From contig NC_088786.1 in NCBI RefSeq assembly GCF_949628265.1, forward strand, positions 15,314,001-15,378,000: a stretch of DNA of 64,000 nucleotides. Direction: 5' to 3'. A program made the translations under genes and the position numbers. The DNA is from Cloeon dipterum (taxonomy: Eukaryota; Arthropoda; Insecta; Ephemeroptera; Baetidae). The number at the start of each line of letters is the position of its first letter. The first letter of the stretch is position 1. Positions 1-12,796 of the stretch are shown piece after piece. The notes under the pieces are model-generated. The model worked only from the letters and a program-made list of their open reading frames with translations, searched no databases and had not been told where the DNA came from.

Positions 1-1954
1 ATGATATGTGGAGTCGTTAATTGATCATCACTGGATCTCACTCTAACGAACATCACCTAACTAACATCACTTTCAGCAAGCTGTTGGCTTAGGAGAGTAT
101 ACAATTACAGACTACGAGGATGAGTTAATAATGTAACGCTTTTAGCGTCTCTCAAAACAACCTAAAGCAATCGAGGAATCCTTAAAATAAAGGCCACACT
201 CGAAGCGTGCAAGATTTCGGGACGTAAGCAAAACATTTCGAAAGATTTGTCTTATACAGTTTTATAATGAATCAAGCTAACGAAATGCTGCAGAATTCTT
301 GTTGCTATTAATCCAACCTTAGGAATGGACTTGAATTCTCTCAAAAGACCGCTTGCTCAAGTCATCAATGGGAATCATTTCAATGCATCAAATTATCTAA
401 TGTAAACCAAAATACCGATTGTTCATTCGGGATGTTACTCATTCATATTATTTATCCAAAATTGAAGAGTGTTCTTTAGAAAGGAGACAATCTTGAATCT
501 CACACCTTTTATTTTTAAGTATTTTTAATTACTTTTGGAGCAACTTAAGATGCCTATCCAGCTCACGTTCTTCGCGAGAAAGGTTCATAATCTTGAAAAA
601 TTTCCGCTCGCTTAATTAGAATTGGGCGAGGTGAAACTCCCTCCGGCCAAATAAACGTGGCTCGTTAGTACAGCAGAGAGGTTTTCGCAGGCCATGCGCG
701 ACTTTTGATAAGATATGACGGTCTTCGCAGCGCAGAGGCGGCCAAATTGCCAGAGTTGGCATTACAGTAGCAGTGGCACAATACGCGCATGAAGACGTAA
801 TTTGAAAAATGGTTGGGCCATTATTGTGGCGGGCACGCGGGTGAACCTAATTAAAGTGTGCCGCCGATTCCGAGGCCGGGCGAAAGTGCGAGGCGCAGAG
901 GTCATGGCCTACGCACCCCTTTGGAATTCGATTGCACGACGTCACCTAAAACTAATTATGCGGCTCGAGTCTCTCCTCGAAGCAGAACAATATAAAGCTG
1001 CAGACGGAATGCTGAGCAGCAATGCGAAGCTGAAAACTTCATTATCGGCAATCTGACGCGAGGAGAATGAAAAATTTTCGTTTGTTATGCGTGTTTGCGC
1101 AGATTATTTCAGGCCAGAGTGATAAAAAGTTATTACTTTTTTAGAGCGGAGAGAGAAAGGGTGAAATGCTGTTTTTACAGTTGCCGCGCCTCAGGGGAAT
1201 TTGCTGCCTTCACTTTGCAAATGTTTGCCTATTCAAGATTTGTACAGAGAGTGCGAAAAGTTATTAAATTTCTCAAGAAGAATATCTAAATTTCAAAAAT
1301 GCTCTGTGATGTAATTAATTGATTAAATTTATCTACGACACATGAAAAAGTCGACTCATTTTGTTACGTGTGTTTATGCAGTTCCTGCTTGTCATATTTT
1401 GCCTTTGTTCATTTTATTTTAATTTATGATATTCCCTGCCTGTAATTATTTTCATACATGAACAATAAACAGAAATTCTAAATATATTTTAAACTTTCTT
1501 CTTTCACAGAGCCAAAATTTTATTTATTTATAACTAGTATTTCAAATGGTTTGATGATATGCAAGATGTGAATGGACCAAAATGTCACCGAACTCAATTC
1601 TCAATTATTTCGCTGGGAACTATTATTAAATACTTCCGATTTCAACTCAATCCGGGAGCCTGAGGGAAAACACAGTCAAAATTAAGGATTAATTTACTGT
1701 ACAAAGAGAAAAAATATTTGTAACTGTTTAAAATTAAAAATTATATTTACCCTTATTTTAAAATGTTTTAAATCCAATATCCAAGATAATATCAGCATGC
1801 TGAGGCTGAGGCATTATGTGCTAGTCGATTTGTACACGTGTTGAAACACTCTGCCATGTTCTAAATTTGAATCTAACTGTGTGCATGACGTTCTAGTTCG
1901 TGGAACAATATCTTCACGCTAACGAAATGTAAACAATATTGTTTCAGGAGCGAC
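1..1954. other. No recognisable gene; GPCR upstream/5'UTR intron sequence
   Basis: This AT-rich stretch has no open frame that resembles a known family, and short open frames near 800-1290 look like chance. A good acceptor (pyrimidines followed by GTTTCAG) ends at 1947, eight bases before the GPCR start codon at 1955. The GPCR transcript therefore probably begins with a non-coding exon further left, inside this stretch or outside the window, and much of this sequence would be a 5'UTR intron. No promoter could be assigned. Confidence 0.5.
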
Positions 1955-4900
1955 ATGAGCGGCTCCGAGGCTGGTGTAACGAACCTTTCCAGCGCCGCGG
2001 GCCCACTTGGTAAGAGAGCGCGAGAGTATAATAATTCGTTTTGCCGTGTTGTGCGCGCCAATAACACCGTCTGCGTTCGGCACTCTGGAAAACGGTGGGG
2101 TTTTCCTGCCATGCACGACGCCCTTGAGTGCCAACAACGAGGCGCACTGCGGACTGGGGCACGCGACCTTGCTCGGGCCGGCTCAAAACTTTTTAAAGGG
2201 GATGGAGAGCTTCTCTCACGCGTGATCTCGACACCTCTTTTCGCACGAATCCACTCAAGCCTGCAAGATCCGAGAAAGTGCAGTTTGAAGTTTTACTCGC
2301 GTGTGCTGTTCAGTATTCGGGGTATTTGGGCAATATGCTAAAAATGCACATCTCAACAGATTTTAAAGCTCGTGATAAGTCGTTGAAGGCAGACGCAGTT
2401 AAAATTAAATGCAGCTTCCTCGGCGTACAGCGCGTTGTTTTTTTTACCATATTGTTATTGTTGCCCTAATTCAGCTAGAATGCAGTGAAATACATATTGT
2501 CCAAAAAAATTTAATTACTCAACGCTGAGGTTTAGTTAAATTAAAAAGGATTGGATCGCCTTGACCGGTCCCCCTTTCCCGGTTCGTAATACAAATTGCT
2601 GTGTGATCCACAATTTCCGGCACACATGTCATGTGCCATCTTTGATGAAATTTCCCGCCCTGACACTATAATTTCATAATGGGTGGCCAGTCAGTCTCGA
2701 ATGCCACCGGTCTTTCTCACGCTCACCCAGCGTCTTTCATGGGGTGTTGGGTTTGTTGTTATTTTTGTTTCCCCCGGGTGGCTGTCAGGCTGTCGCTTGG
2801 ATTGGAATTCTTGGACGATTATTTTCTAGTAAGCAGTGAAACATGTATCAAATCCATCAAAATTAAACACCGAGGAAGCTGCATTTAATTTCAACATTTC
2901 AACTCGAACAGCCTTTGATAAATTTAAATGATTAAAAATTGCATGGCGTGTCTTTCAATTGGATTTTGTAAATTTAATCTTCAACCCTCGACTAGATTAG
3001 CTTTTTAAAATATGTAAATTATTCCTGTGAGCGAGATTTGTTTGTTGCTATTCCATTTCTGGACTAATTTAGCATGCAGCAGCTCCTTTTTTAGTGAGAT
3101 ATTTTCCTCCATTGGCGTGAAATTTTATTTTCCCTTTGGCCACAAAGACAAACAAAATAGCTGTCCCCAGTAATCAACACTACTTGTTTTCAAGTCAGTG
3201 GAGAGTGGAGAGCAAGTCCCAACCCAGACTTCACTCAAATATGCCTCATACAAAGAAATATCCAAGTTGCTTTTAAAATCCACCGATGGGGGTGTGAGCG
3301 CTCACTCAGCCGGGGATTTTTCTGCCCTGCTCATTTTATCTCGTGCCAGAGGGTGGTGATGAGTTAACTCGTAGCCTGGTTGACACGATTGGTACGCTAA
3401 GAATTAGTCGATACAATTCAAAATCATTAAGATAGAATGTTTTTGTTAACTTTAAATTCCTTTAAAATGAAATTTTGAAATTCCAATTCTTCAACATTGC
3501 GACTTCTAACTTTGACCACAACATTCAGTGTTGCTGAAAAAACTTCATAAGTCCATTTTAAATATGAAAATATTAAACCGTGGATTATTTTCACTGGTCT
3601 GCTGGGTCTAATGAAAACATGCAATTCGCTCATATCAATTGGTTCGTTGAATTGCAGATCGAGCCGCCATCAGCAATGGAGAGATTATGATGGCAATCAT
3701 CCGCGCGGCTGTAATTTCGTTCCTTGCTGTGCTCGGCTCAGCAATCAACCTGCTGGCATTGCTCATCTTCCTGAGGCGACCAGCGCTCAGATCACCATCC
3801 AACAGGTATTACTATTTAAATATTTATACACTATTCTGCTATTCATTTTCATTTATTTCCAACGGCCAAATTCGAATATATCCGCAATACATTTAGAACA
3901 ATAAAAAACCTGTGATAAATTATCTTTGTCGACGAAGCCAATGTGTACAACGACTGAGAAGGACCAATTTTTTTCGTGTCTACGGCATGGAAGAATACAT
4001 ATAATGAACAATATGATCAGCAAACTATGAGATTTTTCATAAATGATTTGAATCAACATAAGATATATGTTGTTTTAAGATAAGTGCTTGGAAATTACTC
4101 AACTTTTAGCGGAACCACACTTCAAAAATATTTGGTTGGAAATTTCCTCAGTGTTATAACTACCCTAATTTGATATTAATCTCGCAAGTAATCCAATTAA
4201 TACGCATTGCCGTAGTCACCGTTTTCACTAGCAGTTGCTCCTGTGTATCCAACAGCAGCTACTGTCGGTGGATTTGTCTCAGGATCTGCAGGTTCCACTG
4301 TTTCGCCTATCTGTTCGTCAGTTGCTCCTCCACCTTCTCCCGTGTCAATGTTCTCAGAAGCAGCTTCATCATTAGCAGCCGCAATTGTGGTTGCAACCTA
4401 ACAAGCAAAGTTGTTTATTTTACATTTTATTATTTACAAGGAGTAATCTTGTCACCGATGCAGCAGTCGTTTGTTGCGTGGTTTTTCTACTATTATTCCT
4501 GGAGAGCGGCTTATTTGGACCGCGGCACGAATTTGTGCCACAGCATTTAATGATGTACTGCCGCCTTTTTTTCATCGCTGAGCCTTTTTGCGTACCACCC
4601 GAGACTACTGCTAAAATGATTATGTATTATATTAATTTGTTACTCCCTGTGTTCGGATCAATGTTACAAGCACCTTTTTTCGTCCCATTTTGCACTTTGT
4701 TGCCGCTTTTTTGAGGGTGGGTCGTCCTTTGTTGCGTACTTTTGCCGTAGCCGACGCAACAGTAGATTGCCTACTCAGCAGAGATTCATGCGAGATAATT
4801 GTGTTCGATCGATCAAAGCCTTCCGAGCTTACCACCACTAATATGCAAACCGAAAAGCACGAGGTGAACCGCATATCTAGACGACGGCGAGTCTTCGCAT

Positions 4901-7900
4901 CTTTTTAACAGTGCTACACAAATGCTGCTCCAATGAGCGAGGAATGTTTGATTTGCACTGGACCAGAATTACAGAGGAATAGAAAGATGGCTGGTTTGTC
5001 CGCAGTGACGGAATTTCAACCGAATGCGCAGTATTATTTTATATTTTTTTCAGCACGTCCTCTACAGGCGCTTCCGCTGCATCAATATTTTGAAAACTAG
5101 AATTTTCATATTTTATTCTAAAATGCTGTGCAGGCAAATTTTATTTAATTAAGTGATGAAAATCAGGAGGCCACTGTTGGAAAGAATATTATTTGTTCTA
5201 GAACGTGACTTAAAACTAACTCAATATTGATTAGCGTGCAGATCAGTTATATATATTATGTATAAAAACACATACTTCGTCACTTTGATGCGCATGATAT
5301 TTCAAAACGCACACTTTGCATTAGTTTTTGCTTAACTAATGATCACAAGGTATGCATTGCTGGAATTAATCGCATCCCATTCAATGAGAGGTAATCTGGA
5401 TATCTCGAATGTCAATTTTGTTTCTATGCTTTGTCAGCTCAAGTGCGCATCCATACACAATCAACTCGAAACTGAGTATAAAAGATGCCGTACTTGCAGG
5501 ATTATATTTAACTCCCTCTGCAATTAGTTTGATGGCATGTTTAACTCTTTTATCTCGGTTTTGTTTTAATTGCCTCCTTTTTCATTTGTTTTTAATCCCA
5601 CGTGTAGCATGCTATCCTGACTATCAGCCTTTTTCCTCTTTGATGTCAATTCGTTACGACTGTATAGCAATCAAAAATAGAATGTCTGCTGCGTCATAAA
5701 GGTAAATTTTGGGAATTAACGTCAAAATGTAACTATAAAAAACTCTAAATGTTCTCGTGTTTCTAGTCATAAACTTTTTAAACATTAAAATTACATCGCG
5801 CAACAAGTTTTGATCGAATCAGTATGAATGAAAAAGATTGGAATTTTTTAAGAATTATCCAGTAGCATTTGGTCAACAGAATAGATTAATTTTTTTCCGT
5901 TAATTACTAAAAGAAGGTCAAAACCGTATAATTGGCGATAAAAAATAAAATCGAAATATGTGCTTTGCAAGAGCTTTTCATGAAAAATATTCCTCGATGC
6001 TCAACAGAGATATTTAAGATAATTATATGCACTATGCACTCATGTACTTAGGGGGGGGGGGACAAAATACTGTTTTTTATCTACGCACAATTTTTATCAT
6101 AAAAAACTTTTTGAGACTGAGATCAATGAAAACAAGAGTCTTCGATTTTTATTCTATTTTGTTCTATTTTCCACGTATGCTTATGTCTAACAAATTAGAT
6201 CAGCATATTTCCAAGCTTCGATTTTCTCTGCGCAGATTTGTGGTGAGTCTGGTCGTGGGCAACCTGCTGACGGCGGCCGTGTTGGTGCCGTCGACGTTGC
6301 TGGCGCGGCACCGAGAGCCCTGGCTGCGGCGTTCGCTCGCCGCGTCCGCTGTGTTCGCCGTGGCCGGCAGCGTGCTGTCGGTTGTGTGCATCGCCCTCGA
6401 TCGCCACTCAGCCGTCCTCTCGCCCCTGCACTACTCTTCGCCGGGCACTAAACAGCGCGCCCGCGTCCTCCTCGGCGTCGCCTGGGGCCTCGCGCTGCTT
6501 CAGGCGGCCCTGCCCCTCACCATCGGTGCCGAACCTCCTTCCCTGATATTTCCACAGGTAAAATTAAAAGATGAACTAAATAATTTTTAAAAAAATATTT
6601 TTCTATTGAAAATACAAATTCTTATTTTTATGAGTGGAAAATAAAGGCATCTTCCTCGGTGTATATATTTAGCTGTTTTCGTTATATTTCCATAGAAATG
6701 AAATCTTCTGCTCTAATATCTAGTTTCGGCTGCTATTTGCAGCCCTAAATTCACGAGCTGCGGGTGAGCGTTGAAGTGATCTGTTCACAATTTCTGTAGA
6801 ATATACACTTAGGAAGCTACCAACAAATATGATGTGAATCTGCCTCTGGCATCTATCAGCAAATTAATAAATAAAGTTCGATATGCTGCAAATTAAATTC
6901 CTGTTTAAATATAATCTTCACTCTTATAAAAGTTTCTACAGATATGTGATGGTACACAAATATGCATTCAATAAGATTAAAGCGGCTTATAAGAGCCCCG
7001 ATGTTAAGGAAAATTACTATTGTGCCACTCTCTGATCTAATTATTCTATTCAGCTGTACTTAAGTGATAAAAAATTACAACTGTTAAGTGAAAACTGCCT
7101 TGAGCCAGATATGTTGCCTGGTCAACTGCAAGTAAAATTAATATCAGATTATTTTAAAATTAAAGCGACATTTTCCCAGATCATGAAGCGTGTATAATAA
7201 AGCAACATAAATTAGAGCCGCCATTTTTTAATTCATGTAGGATATATAATACTCTCGATTTTGTTGAATGTTCCTTCAAAAAAGGCGGACGATAGCAAAA
7301 ATTCCAACGGCACTCAAAATACATTTATTTTCAGGTAAAAGTGAGAGTAAATAATATAGGTACTAATATTCTCTTGAATATTACAATTCATTTCATATTT
7401 AAAAATAAAGCATATTTAAATTAAAACTGAAACTGCTGGTATGCCCTCAAGTTATCATAAAAACAAAAATTAGTGAAACAGTAATTAAGACAGATTGGAT
7501 CTGTGGTAGTTCTTTTACAGAAATTTTACCGTGACAAAAATTAACAATCAATAGAAACACTCCTCTCTTCTTTGAAACTGGATGTTTTCTCTAAATAATG
7601 TTTATTTTAATTTTTCCTTTAAGGTAATATGTATCGTTCTCTAAAACTGAATATAAATGTCAAAAAAATGAAGGCAAAAATAAATATGTTCCTTATCTGC
7701 CTTTCAGAGCCACACACCATTTCGGATAGCATACGCGAGCACGATGGCGGGCCTAGGTCTGGTCGTGCCCCTCTTGGTGCTGTGCGTCATCTACACGCGG
7801 ATGTTCGGTGCCGCGCAACGCAACAGCGAACGTACGCGGCGCCACAGCGTGACCGATGTGGTGGCGCTGACGCGGCAGGGCTCGGTGTTCTCGCGCGAGG

Positions 7901-10900
7901 AGGGTCGTGCTGTCAAAACAGCCGCCATCGTGGTCACTTCGTTCTTGTTTTGCTGGACGCCGTACTTTGCGGGACTACTCGCCGGGCCCTGGGCCCCGGC
8001 ACCCCTCGCCCTCGTCGCGCTCAGCGCTGCCCTCTCCAACGGGGTCGTCACGCCATTTGTCTATGTTTTCAGGTATAATATATGCAAATTTATTTATTTT
8101 ATTTTACCCCTTTTCAATGAAAAACTAAGAAGGTGTTGGGGAGGTTTGGCCTCATTAATATCACTTCAGTTAATTCATATAATTATTAAGAAAAATACGA
8201 GAAATGCATAAAATATGTGAGCTCAATGTCCAATAGCTAAGGAAGTTAGCTCTTATTTCAGAGTAAACCGAGGTTTTTTTCGAACATCGATTTCCACTCT
8301 TTTAAAAGATCTGTATAAATCTAAACAAATAACATTAAATTTAATTCAGATTGATAATCACAATCAAACCTGACTAATGGAATTTTAGGTTATTTTTTCG
8401 TTTTGCGCTAAAATTTAAAATATTTTTACCGTGCGATATGGTTTTAGTGTTGAATTATTTGCTTTTGTACGTTGACTACAAATCTGTATTTACCCTATGC
8501 ATGGCCAAACAACGGAGCATTGTTGGTGTTATTGCTAATTCTTTAACTAAAAAAATACACAAATTTTCATTTCAAGGAATTGAGAATGATTCGGGAAATG
8601 TGGATTATAGCATATAACCCACTTTAAATAAGAATGATTCACACCCGTATTTTGCAATTATTAAATTTTCATTCAATAAACTGTCAGCATTTTCCCCTTA
8701 TAACTCTGTTATACTATGCGTATAAATGACTGTGGTAAGCGGAAAGCACCATTAAGCTCTGCGGCTTTGTGCAATTTTGCAGAAGCGAAGCAGCAAGACG
8801 AGAGGCGCTTTCCATTTTATGTTGGTGGAAGCCTCGCGTGCCGCCAGACAAATCGTTCTCCTCGGCGAAACCGGCGACCACTATGAGGATTCGTCCGCCT
8901 CCACTTGGCTACTTTGACACCTCCACAGAGCAAGAGTCCATGTCGGTGCACAGCTACAACACAGATTGCATCACAAACGACGCCATCAAGAGTCCGCTAC
9001 ACAAAGAGGTAGGCTTGCCAAAGGTACGTGTGAAATCTTTCATCATAATACATAGTCTGCTAGAGTACATAAAACGATTTTAATTCCAAACTTCTGCAAT
9101 GCCACTTCAATAATTTTAACTGACGAAAATGACAAAATGATGATATATTTTTTAATTCCTCAAGTTTTGAGCGTTGCAGAGCCCTGGACTCGTGTCATTT
9201 ACGGAAGGCTGAACAGATATAGCTTTTTGGAGAGCGAATGTACAAAAACTTAAAAATTTTCAATATATAAACAACTCGCATAGGACCGGAATTCCATTAA
9301 ACCGAAAATCGCTTCCACATAGTATTCCAGCATTAGCTATGTGCCAGCAGAATTTCTAAGGATAGTTAAATTTAACTTCTACTTCAATGGAGTACCAATG
9401 GAATCACCAGCCCGTTGGCTCGCATTGTTAAGGCATTCTCACGAGTGTCAAAGCAATAGGAGGTATTTGAGCAGTTCGGAGATCTAATACTGGCCACCCA
9501 ATGTCAGAGATGGCAAAAAGTGGTTAGTTTAGTGACTCGAATTGCTCAAATTGCTCAACGGGCTGGGAGGCGCACCGGCGCCGACTCGCTACTTGCTGGT
9601 TTGCACTTTTCCAGCATGCGTGATTTGGCTTCACGGGACAAATGTCTAGCGTTTCAATGCAGTCCTCGGTGCGGAGGCAAGTGGCCCTTGAGTGGGCTGG
9701 GTCCCTGTGCGGCCTGGTGCGCCCATGTTATCCGTTCGCGGTGTTATTGGGACCCGGGTTTCAGCATTCGTGCTAGTGCAGTGCGCGCCCTTCCCGGTCC
9801 TAGGACAGGGATAAAAAGAGAAAAAAAATGCAAAATTTAAATTATTCTTGATGTTTGATATTCATCTCAAAAGTAATTAAGTGTGTGCTAAATGATTTAG
9901 GAAATATTTACGCGCTATTTGTAAAAATTCCCATGCCTGGTATTTAATCATCTCCTCAATAAACACTATCATAAAATAATAGCTATTTGATAATTCGTAC
10001 AAACGAGATACTGTCGTGGGGAGTGGGTGGAAAAATCTTGACTTGGTAAAATCGTGACAAAGGTTTGTCGGTCTTAGAAAAGACTACTTCCATTCAGCTA
10101 TGTGCAGACTTCACAAAAAATTTCCGCCCACTGCAAAAAGGAGCAATTTTTCCACTCTGCTATATGATATAGGCTTATGAGCCTTGTACTAAAACTGTAT
10201 TATAATTTGAGCAATGCCTCTGCACTCTCTAAAAACCATGAACGGAAATTTCAATCAAAATCCCTAAATGTGGCTGTGGCAGAGCAGTATCGCGAATGTA
10301 ACTACTCTCATTCTAATTGCGATCATCATAAATATGGATCCAAACATTTGGTGTGGGATGCTATTCTGCGACAGACACGAATTCATTGGCACCGCTCCAT
10401 GCCGCACTCCAATAATAAGCAAAAAGCACGCGAGTCGCCGCATATCTAGTGACCAGATAGAAAAGATTGACGATTAACAACCACAGTGAGCACCGTTTTT
10501 AGCATGGATTAGCACATGCAGTGCTTATACACGTATGTGTATAATTTCAAAGGCAATGCAGGCGGCGGGTGCAAATCCCCACACAATAATAATTGCTTAC
10601 ATCCGACATCACCCGTGTACTCAAACACGAACCGGAGATGGTAAATTTTCATGGCTGACAGAGCGAACGCGGATTACTGCGTTTCAGTGCATCCCTAATT
10701 GGCGTTAAATGGCAAAATCAGCCATGCACGAACTTTTGTTTTAAATTACACGCATGTTCGCCGCTTCTTTTGTGGGTTAAGAGGGTTAGCCGCGGGCGGC
10801 TTGCCTAACTTAGGGAAACGAGATGAAGCGCTTTTCTCTTTTTGCGTTCGCACACCTCTCGACAGACTATGGAGCGGACGGGCGGATGACTGAGCACCGC

Positions 10901-12796
10901 AACTAACTTTTTCGTTTAACTTTTCGGCTAAATTTAGCGAGCTAAAATGCTAAGAGTGCAGCCGAGGTCGCTGGAAGGGTAGTTCCGACATTAGCTTGGC
11001 ATTCAACGCGAGTGAGCTGCGCTCAATCAGTCTACTTATAGCAAGTAAAGACTTAGATCGTGCCTGAGCTTTTTCTCAACTCACGGTTTGTGTTCGATAT
11101 CACACACTCGGATCCGTTCAACGCCTAGGGTCGGGAAATCTCGATTCGTTTAAAATTTTATGATGTGCAAAGAGCTCCTGACTAGAGTGCATAAAGCTTT
11201 TGGAGTCAATTTCTAACAAAGAGAATGAAACCACAGCTTTCTCGGTGCGGAACACGTGAGCTTTGGATAGGCAACATGCTTGGCAGAGCTGCTCGGCAGG
11301 TTGCATAGTTCGAATTCTGCAAGTTTTGCTTTTATACCTTGCTGCACTGAAAAGTTGGATGAAAACAGGATTTGTAGGTTTTAAGACAATTCCGCAGTTT
11401 AGAAAAATCAAATAATTTCCTGTTCAAAATTAGTCTTTTGTTAACCTCACTGAAAACATATGTACATTTTTATGCCACATGGAACTTCTAGGATCGTAAG
11501 ATCTAGGAGGGAGCTGAGACATTAACGCTTAAAAATAGACATGCTTGCTTCCATTTCCTTGAACTGCACAAACAAGGCAATAAGTGCCTCAATTTGATTT
11601 GCTGCAGAAGTGCTAAATGTGCATGATTTTGAGATTGAGCCCTACCCAAAATGATTTAAAACTTTAAAACGGTCTGTATTAATATATACCATAAAAATCC
11701 GTCTTTCAATCGCCGAATAAATCACAACTCATCTGCGCGATTTTCATGGTAATATTCTCATACACATTTCGTACTAATGAGAGCTACTCAGAAACTAGAA
11801 TTAATCGAATAAATAACATTTTTTGCCCAATGAATCAATAATGAAAGGAAATCTTCCTAGTAGCAGGAAATTCCTATTATTGGCAAATTATCTGCCTGCG
11901 ATTTTAAAGTCTTCAGCTACATTTGAACGAAAAATATTTATTTGCAAATTTTTCTTCGTTCCTTACTGACTCTGAATAGCACAAAAATATGTGCTTTTTT
12001 GCGAAAATGAGCTTCTCTTTGGTGACCAGAACCTTAAGGGGTAACACCAACTAAGCAACGTAGATTACACTACCCCAAATACATCGTTATCAAATGAAAA
12101 TAAAATTTACCGGGAGATGTACCCTTCTGAAAAAATTACATGTCTCGAAAAATTCTAAATAGCGAAAATATTGGTATAATTGATCGAATTATATATTTGA
12201 GCCATAATTTTACACATATAGCGTGAACAATACTTGGGTAAAATTGATAAATAAATATTTTGGTATAAAGACACAGTCAGTAATCGTCTACTGTAATGCA
12301 ATTCTTGATTCTTCAGTAAAGATGACTTAACCGTCAAAACAGATTTCGTATACTGTGTCTAATTGAGTAAGATTCGTGTTCATTTCTTTTTAAATTTGTC
12401 CTTTTCTCAACGATGCTCTCGTAAATTTTGTTTCAGCCTGCCAGCTTGGAGCTGCGAACAGCGTGCCCTCCCAGTGTGGGAAACGGGCGTCGGCGGGAGA
12501 ACGTGACGCTGCGGCTGATGCCGCGCGTCAACGGCGGCCGTCGCTGTCAGAGTTGCGTACGGCAGAACTCGGACTCGTCGTGCGGCAGCGGGCAGGCGTT
12601 GCTGGCGCGCGACTCGAGCGTCGACTCGGCCAACAACACGCCGCAGCGCCGCAAGAGGCCAGCGTCGTCAGTGGAGACGTCGCTCTCGTCGTCGGGCATG
12701 GGCCGTTCGCTGGATTCGTCCGAGCAGGAGGACGGAGATGTCAGGCCCAGCAGGCCCAAGCTGCAGCGACTGCCCGCCGTCGAGGACGAGGACTGA
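1955..12796 (+). CDS. Orphan class A (rhodopsin-like) G-protein coupled receptor, six coding exons
   Basis: Coding exons 1955-2009, 3658-3805, 6236-6557, 7708-8072, 8783-9023 and 12437-12796 join in phase to 496 aa. The start MSGSEAGVTNLSS gives an extracellular N-terminus with an N-glycosylation site. TM1 has N1.50 (N49); TM2 is residues 69-86; TM3 ends in D123-R124-H125; TM5 has P196 and Y204; TM6 has the CWTP motif (257-260); TM7 ends TPFVY (290-294). Residues 297-496 form a long Ser/Arg/acidic tail, presumably cytoplasmic. Odd points: N77 replaces D2.50, H replaces Y of DRY, T290 replaces N of NPxxY, and no Cys is seen at the top of TM3 or in loop 2. Exon 5 could alternatively end at 9008, also in frame. 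The ligand is unknown; some Drosophila orphan receptors (CG12290-like) are a guess only. A second copy of the last exon lies at 19859-20218. Confidence 0.88.
2404..2890. mobile_element. Non-autonomous inverted-repeat element in GPCR intron 1
   Basis: Two inverted arms of about 22-24 bp bound roughly 490 bp. The left arm at 2404-2425 reads ATTAAATGCAGCTTCCTCGG and the right arm at 2867-2890 is its reverse complement with few changes. There is no transposase. Related arms bound shorter elements at 6644-6824 and 47997-48132, so this is a dispersed family, probably MITE-like. The exact ends and target-site duplication are uncertain. Confidence 0.5.
4197..4874 (-). CDS. Small secreted Cys/Gly-rich protein, lectin-less relative of the mucin-lectins, nested in GPCR intron
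   Basis: Four exons on the minus strand (4874-4833, 4770-4644, 4610-4456, 4397-4197) join in phase to 174 aa. Exon 1 encodes a signal-peptide-like MRFTSCFSVCILVV. Exon 2 holds a CC pair and basic sequence. Exon 3 carries QYIIKCCGTNSC, matching QRIIKCCGRNSC in both lectin genes of this window. Exon 4 is Glu/Thr/Gly-rich and ends VGYTGATASENGDYGNAY then stop, matching VGYTGVTAGENGDYGDAG in the first lectin. Intron phases (0, 1, 0) are the same in all three genes, which strongly supports the model. It stops where the lectins continue into their Ser/Gly repeats and CTLD, so it is either a short family member or a truncated one. It sits antisense inside the GPCR intron 3806-6235. Function unknown; a mucus or cuticle-associated role is only a guess. 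Confidence 0.65.
6644..6824. mobile_element. Short inverted-repeat element in GPCR intron
   Basis: The left arm (6644-6670, GGCATCTTCCTCGGTGTATA) and the right arm (6796-6824, reverse complement GGTAGCTTCCTAAGTGTATA) match each other imperfectly. They also match the arms of the elements at 2404-2890 and 47997-48132. The interior is about 125 bp and non-coding. The arms are diverged, which suggests an old copy. Confidence 0.4.
9585..9829 (+). repeat. SINE-like dispersed repeat, near-complete copy
   Basis: A GC-rich block of about 245 bp ends in GGACAGGGATAAAAAG and an A-rich tail, typical of a retroposed short element. The same block occurs inverted at 56796-57048 with high identity, as a 3' fragment at 19605-19690, and as diverged copies at 30600-30729, 33240-33540 and 63560-63915. 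No clear tRNA-type A and B boxes were recognised, so its origin is open. It lies in the last intron of the GPCR gene. Confidence 0.7.
10264..10443 (-). pseudogene. Possible remnant of a mucin-lectin-family signal-peptide exon
   Basis: A 59-codon open frame on the minus strand begins MRRLACFLLIIG, which looks like a signal peptide. Around the ATG the DNA resembles the first exon of the nested gene at 4874: both read GATATGCGG at the start and share a CTCGYGTGCTTTT block. No following exons of the family could be found downstream on the same strand. It may be a decayed family member in the GPCR intron, or chance. Low confidence. Confidence 0.25.

Noticed and set aside
2034-2230. GC-rich block in GPCR intron 1 with open frames on both strands
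   Set aside because: It looked at first like a coding exon or SINE copy, but neither the SINE body nor any protein family could be aligned. The exon before it ends at a strong donor at 2010.
5409-5699. 96-codon open frame with signal-peptide-like start inside the GPCR intron
   Set aside because: It does not match the GPCR or lectin families, and no in-phase partner exon was found.
6051-6061. Run of 11 G (and 12 C at 33476-33487)
   Set aside because: Simple homopolymers with no supporting context; possible sequencing slippage sites.
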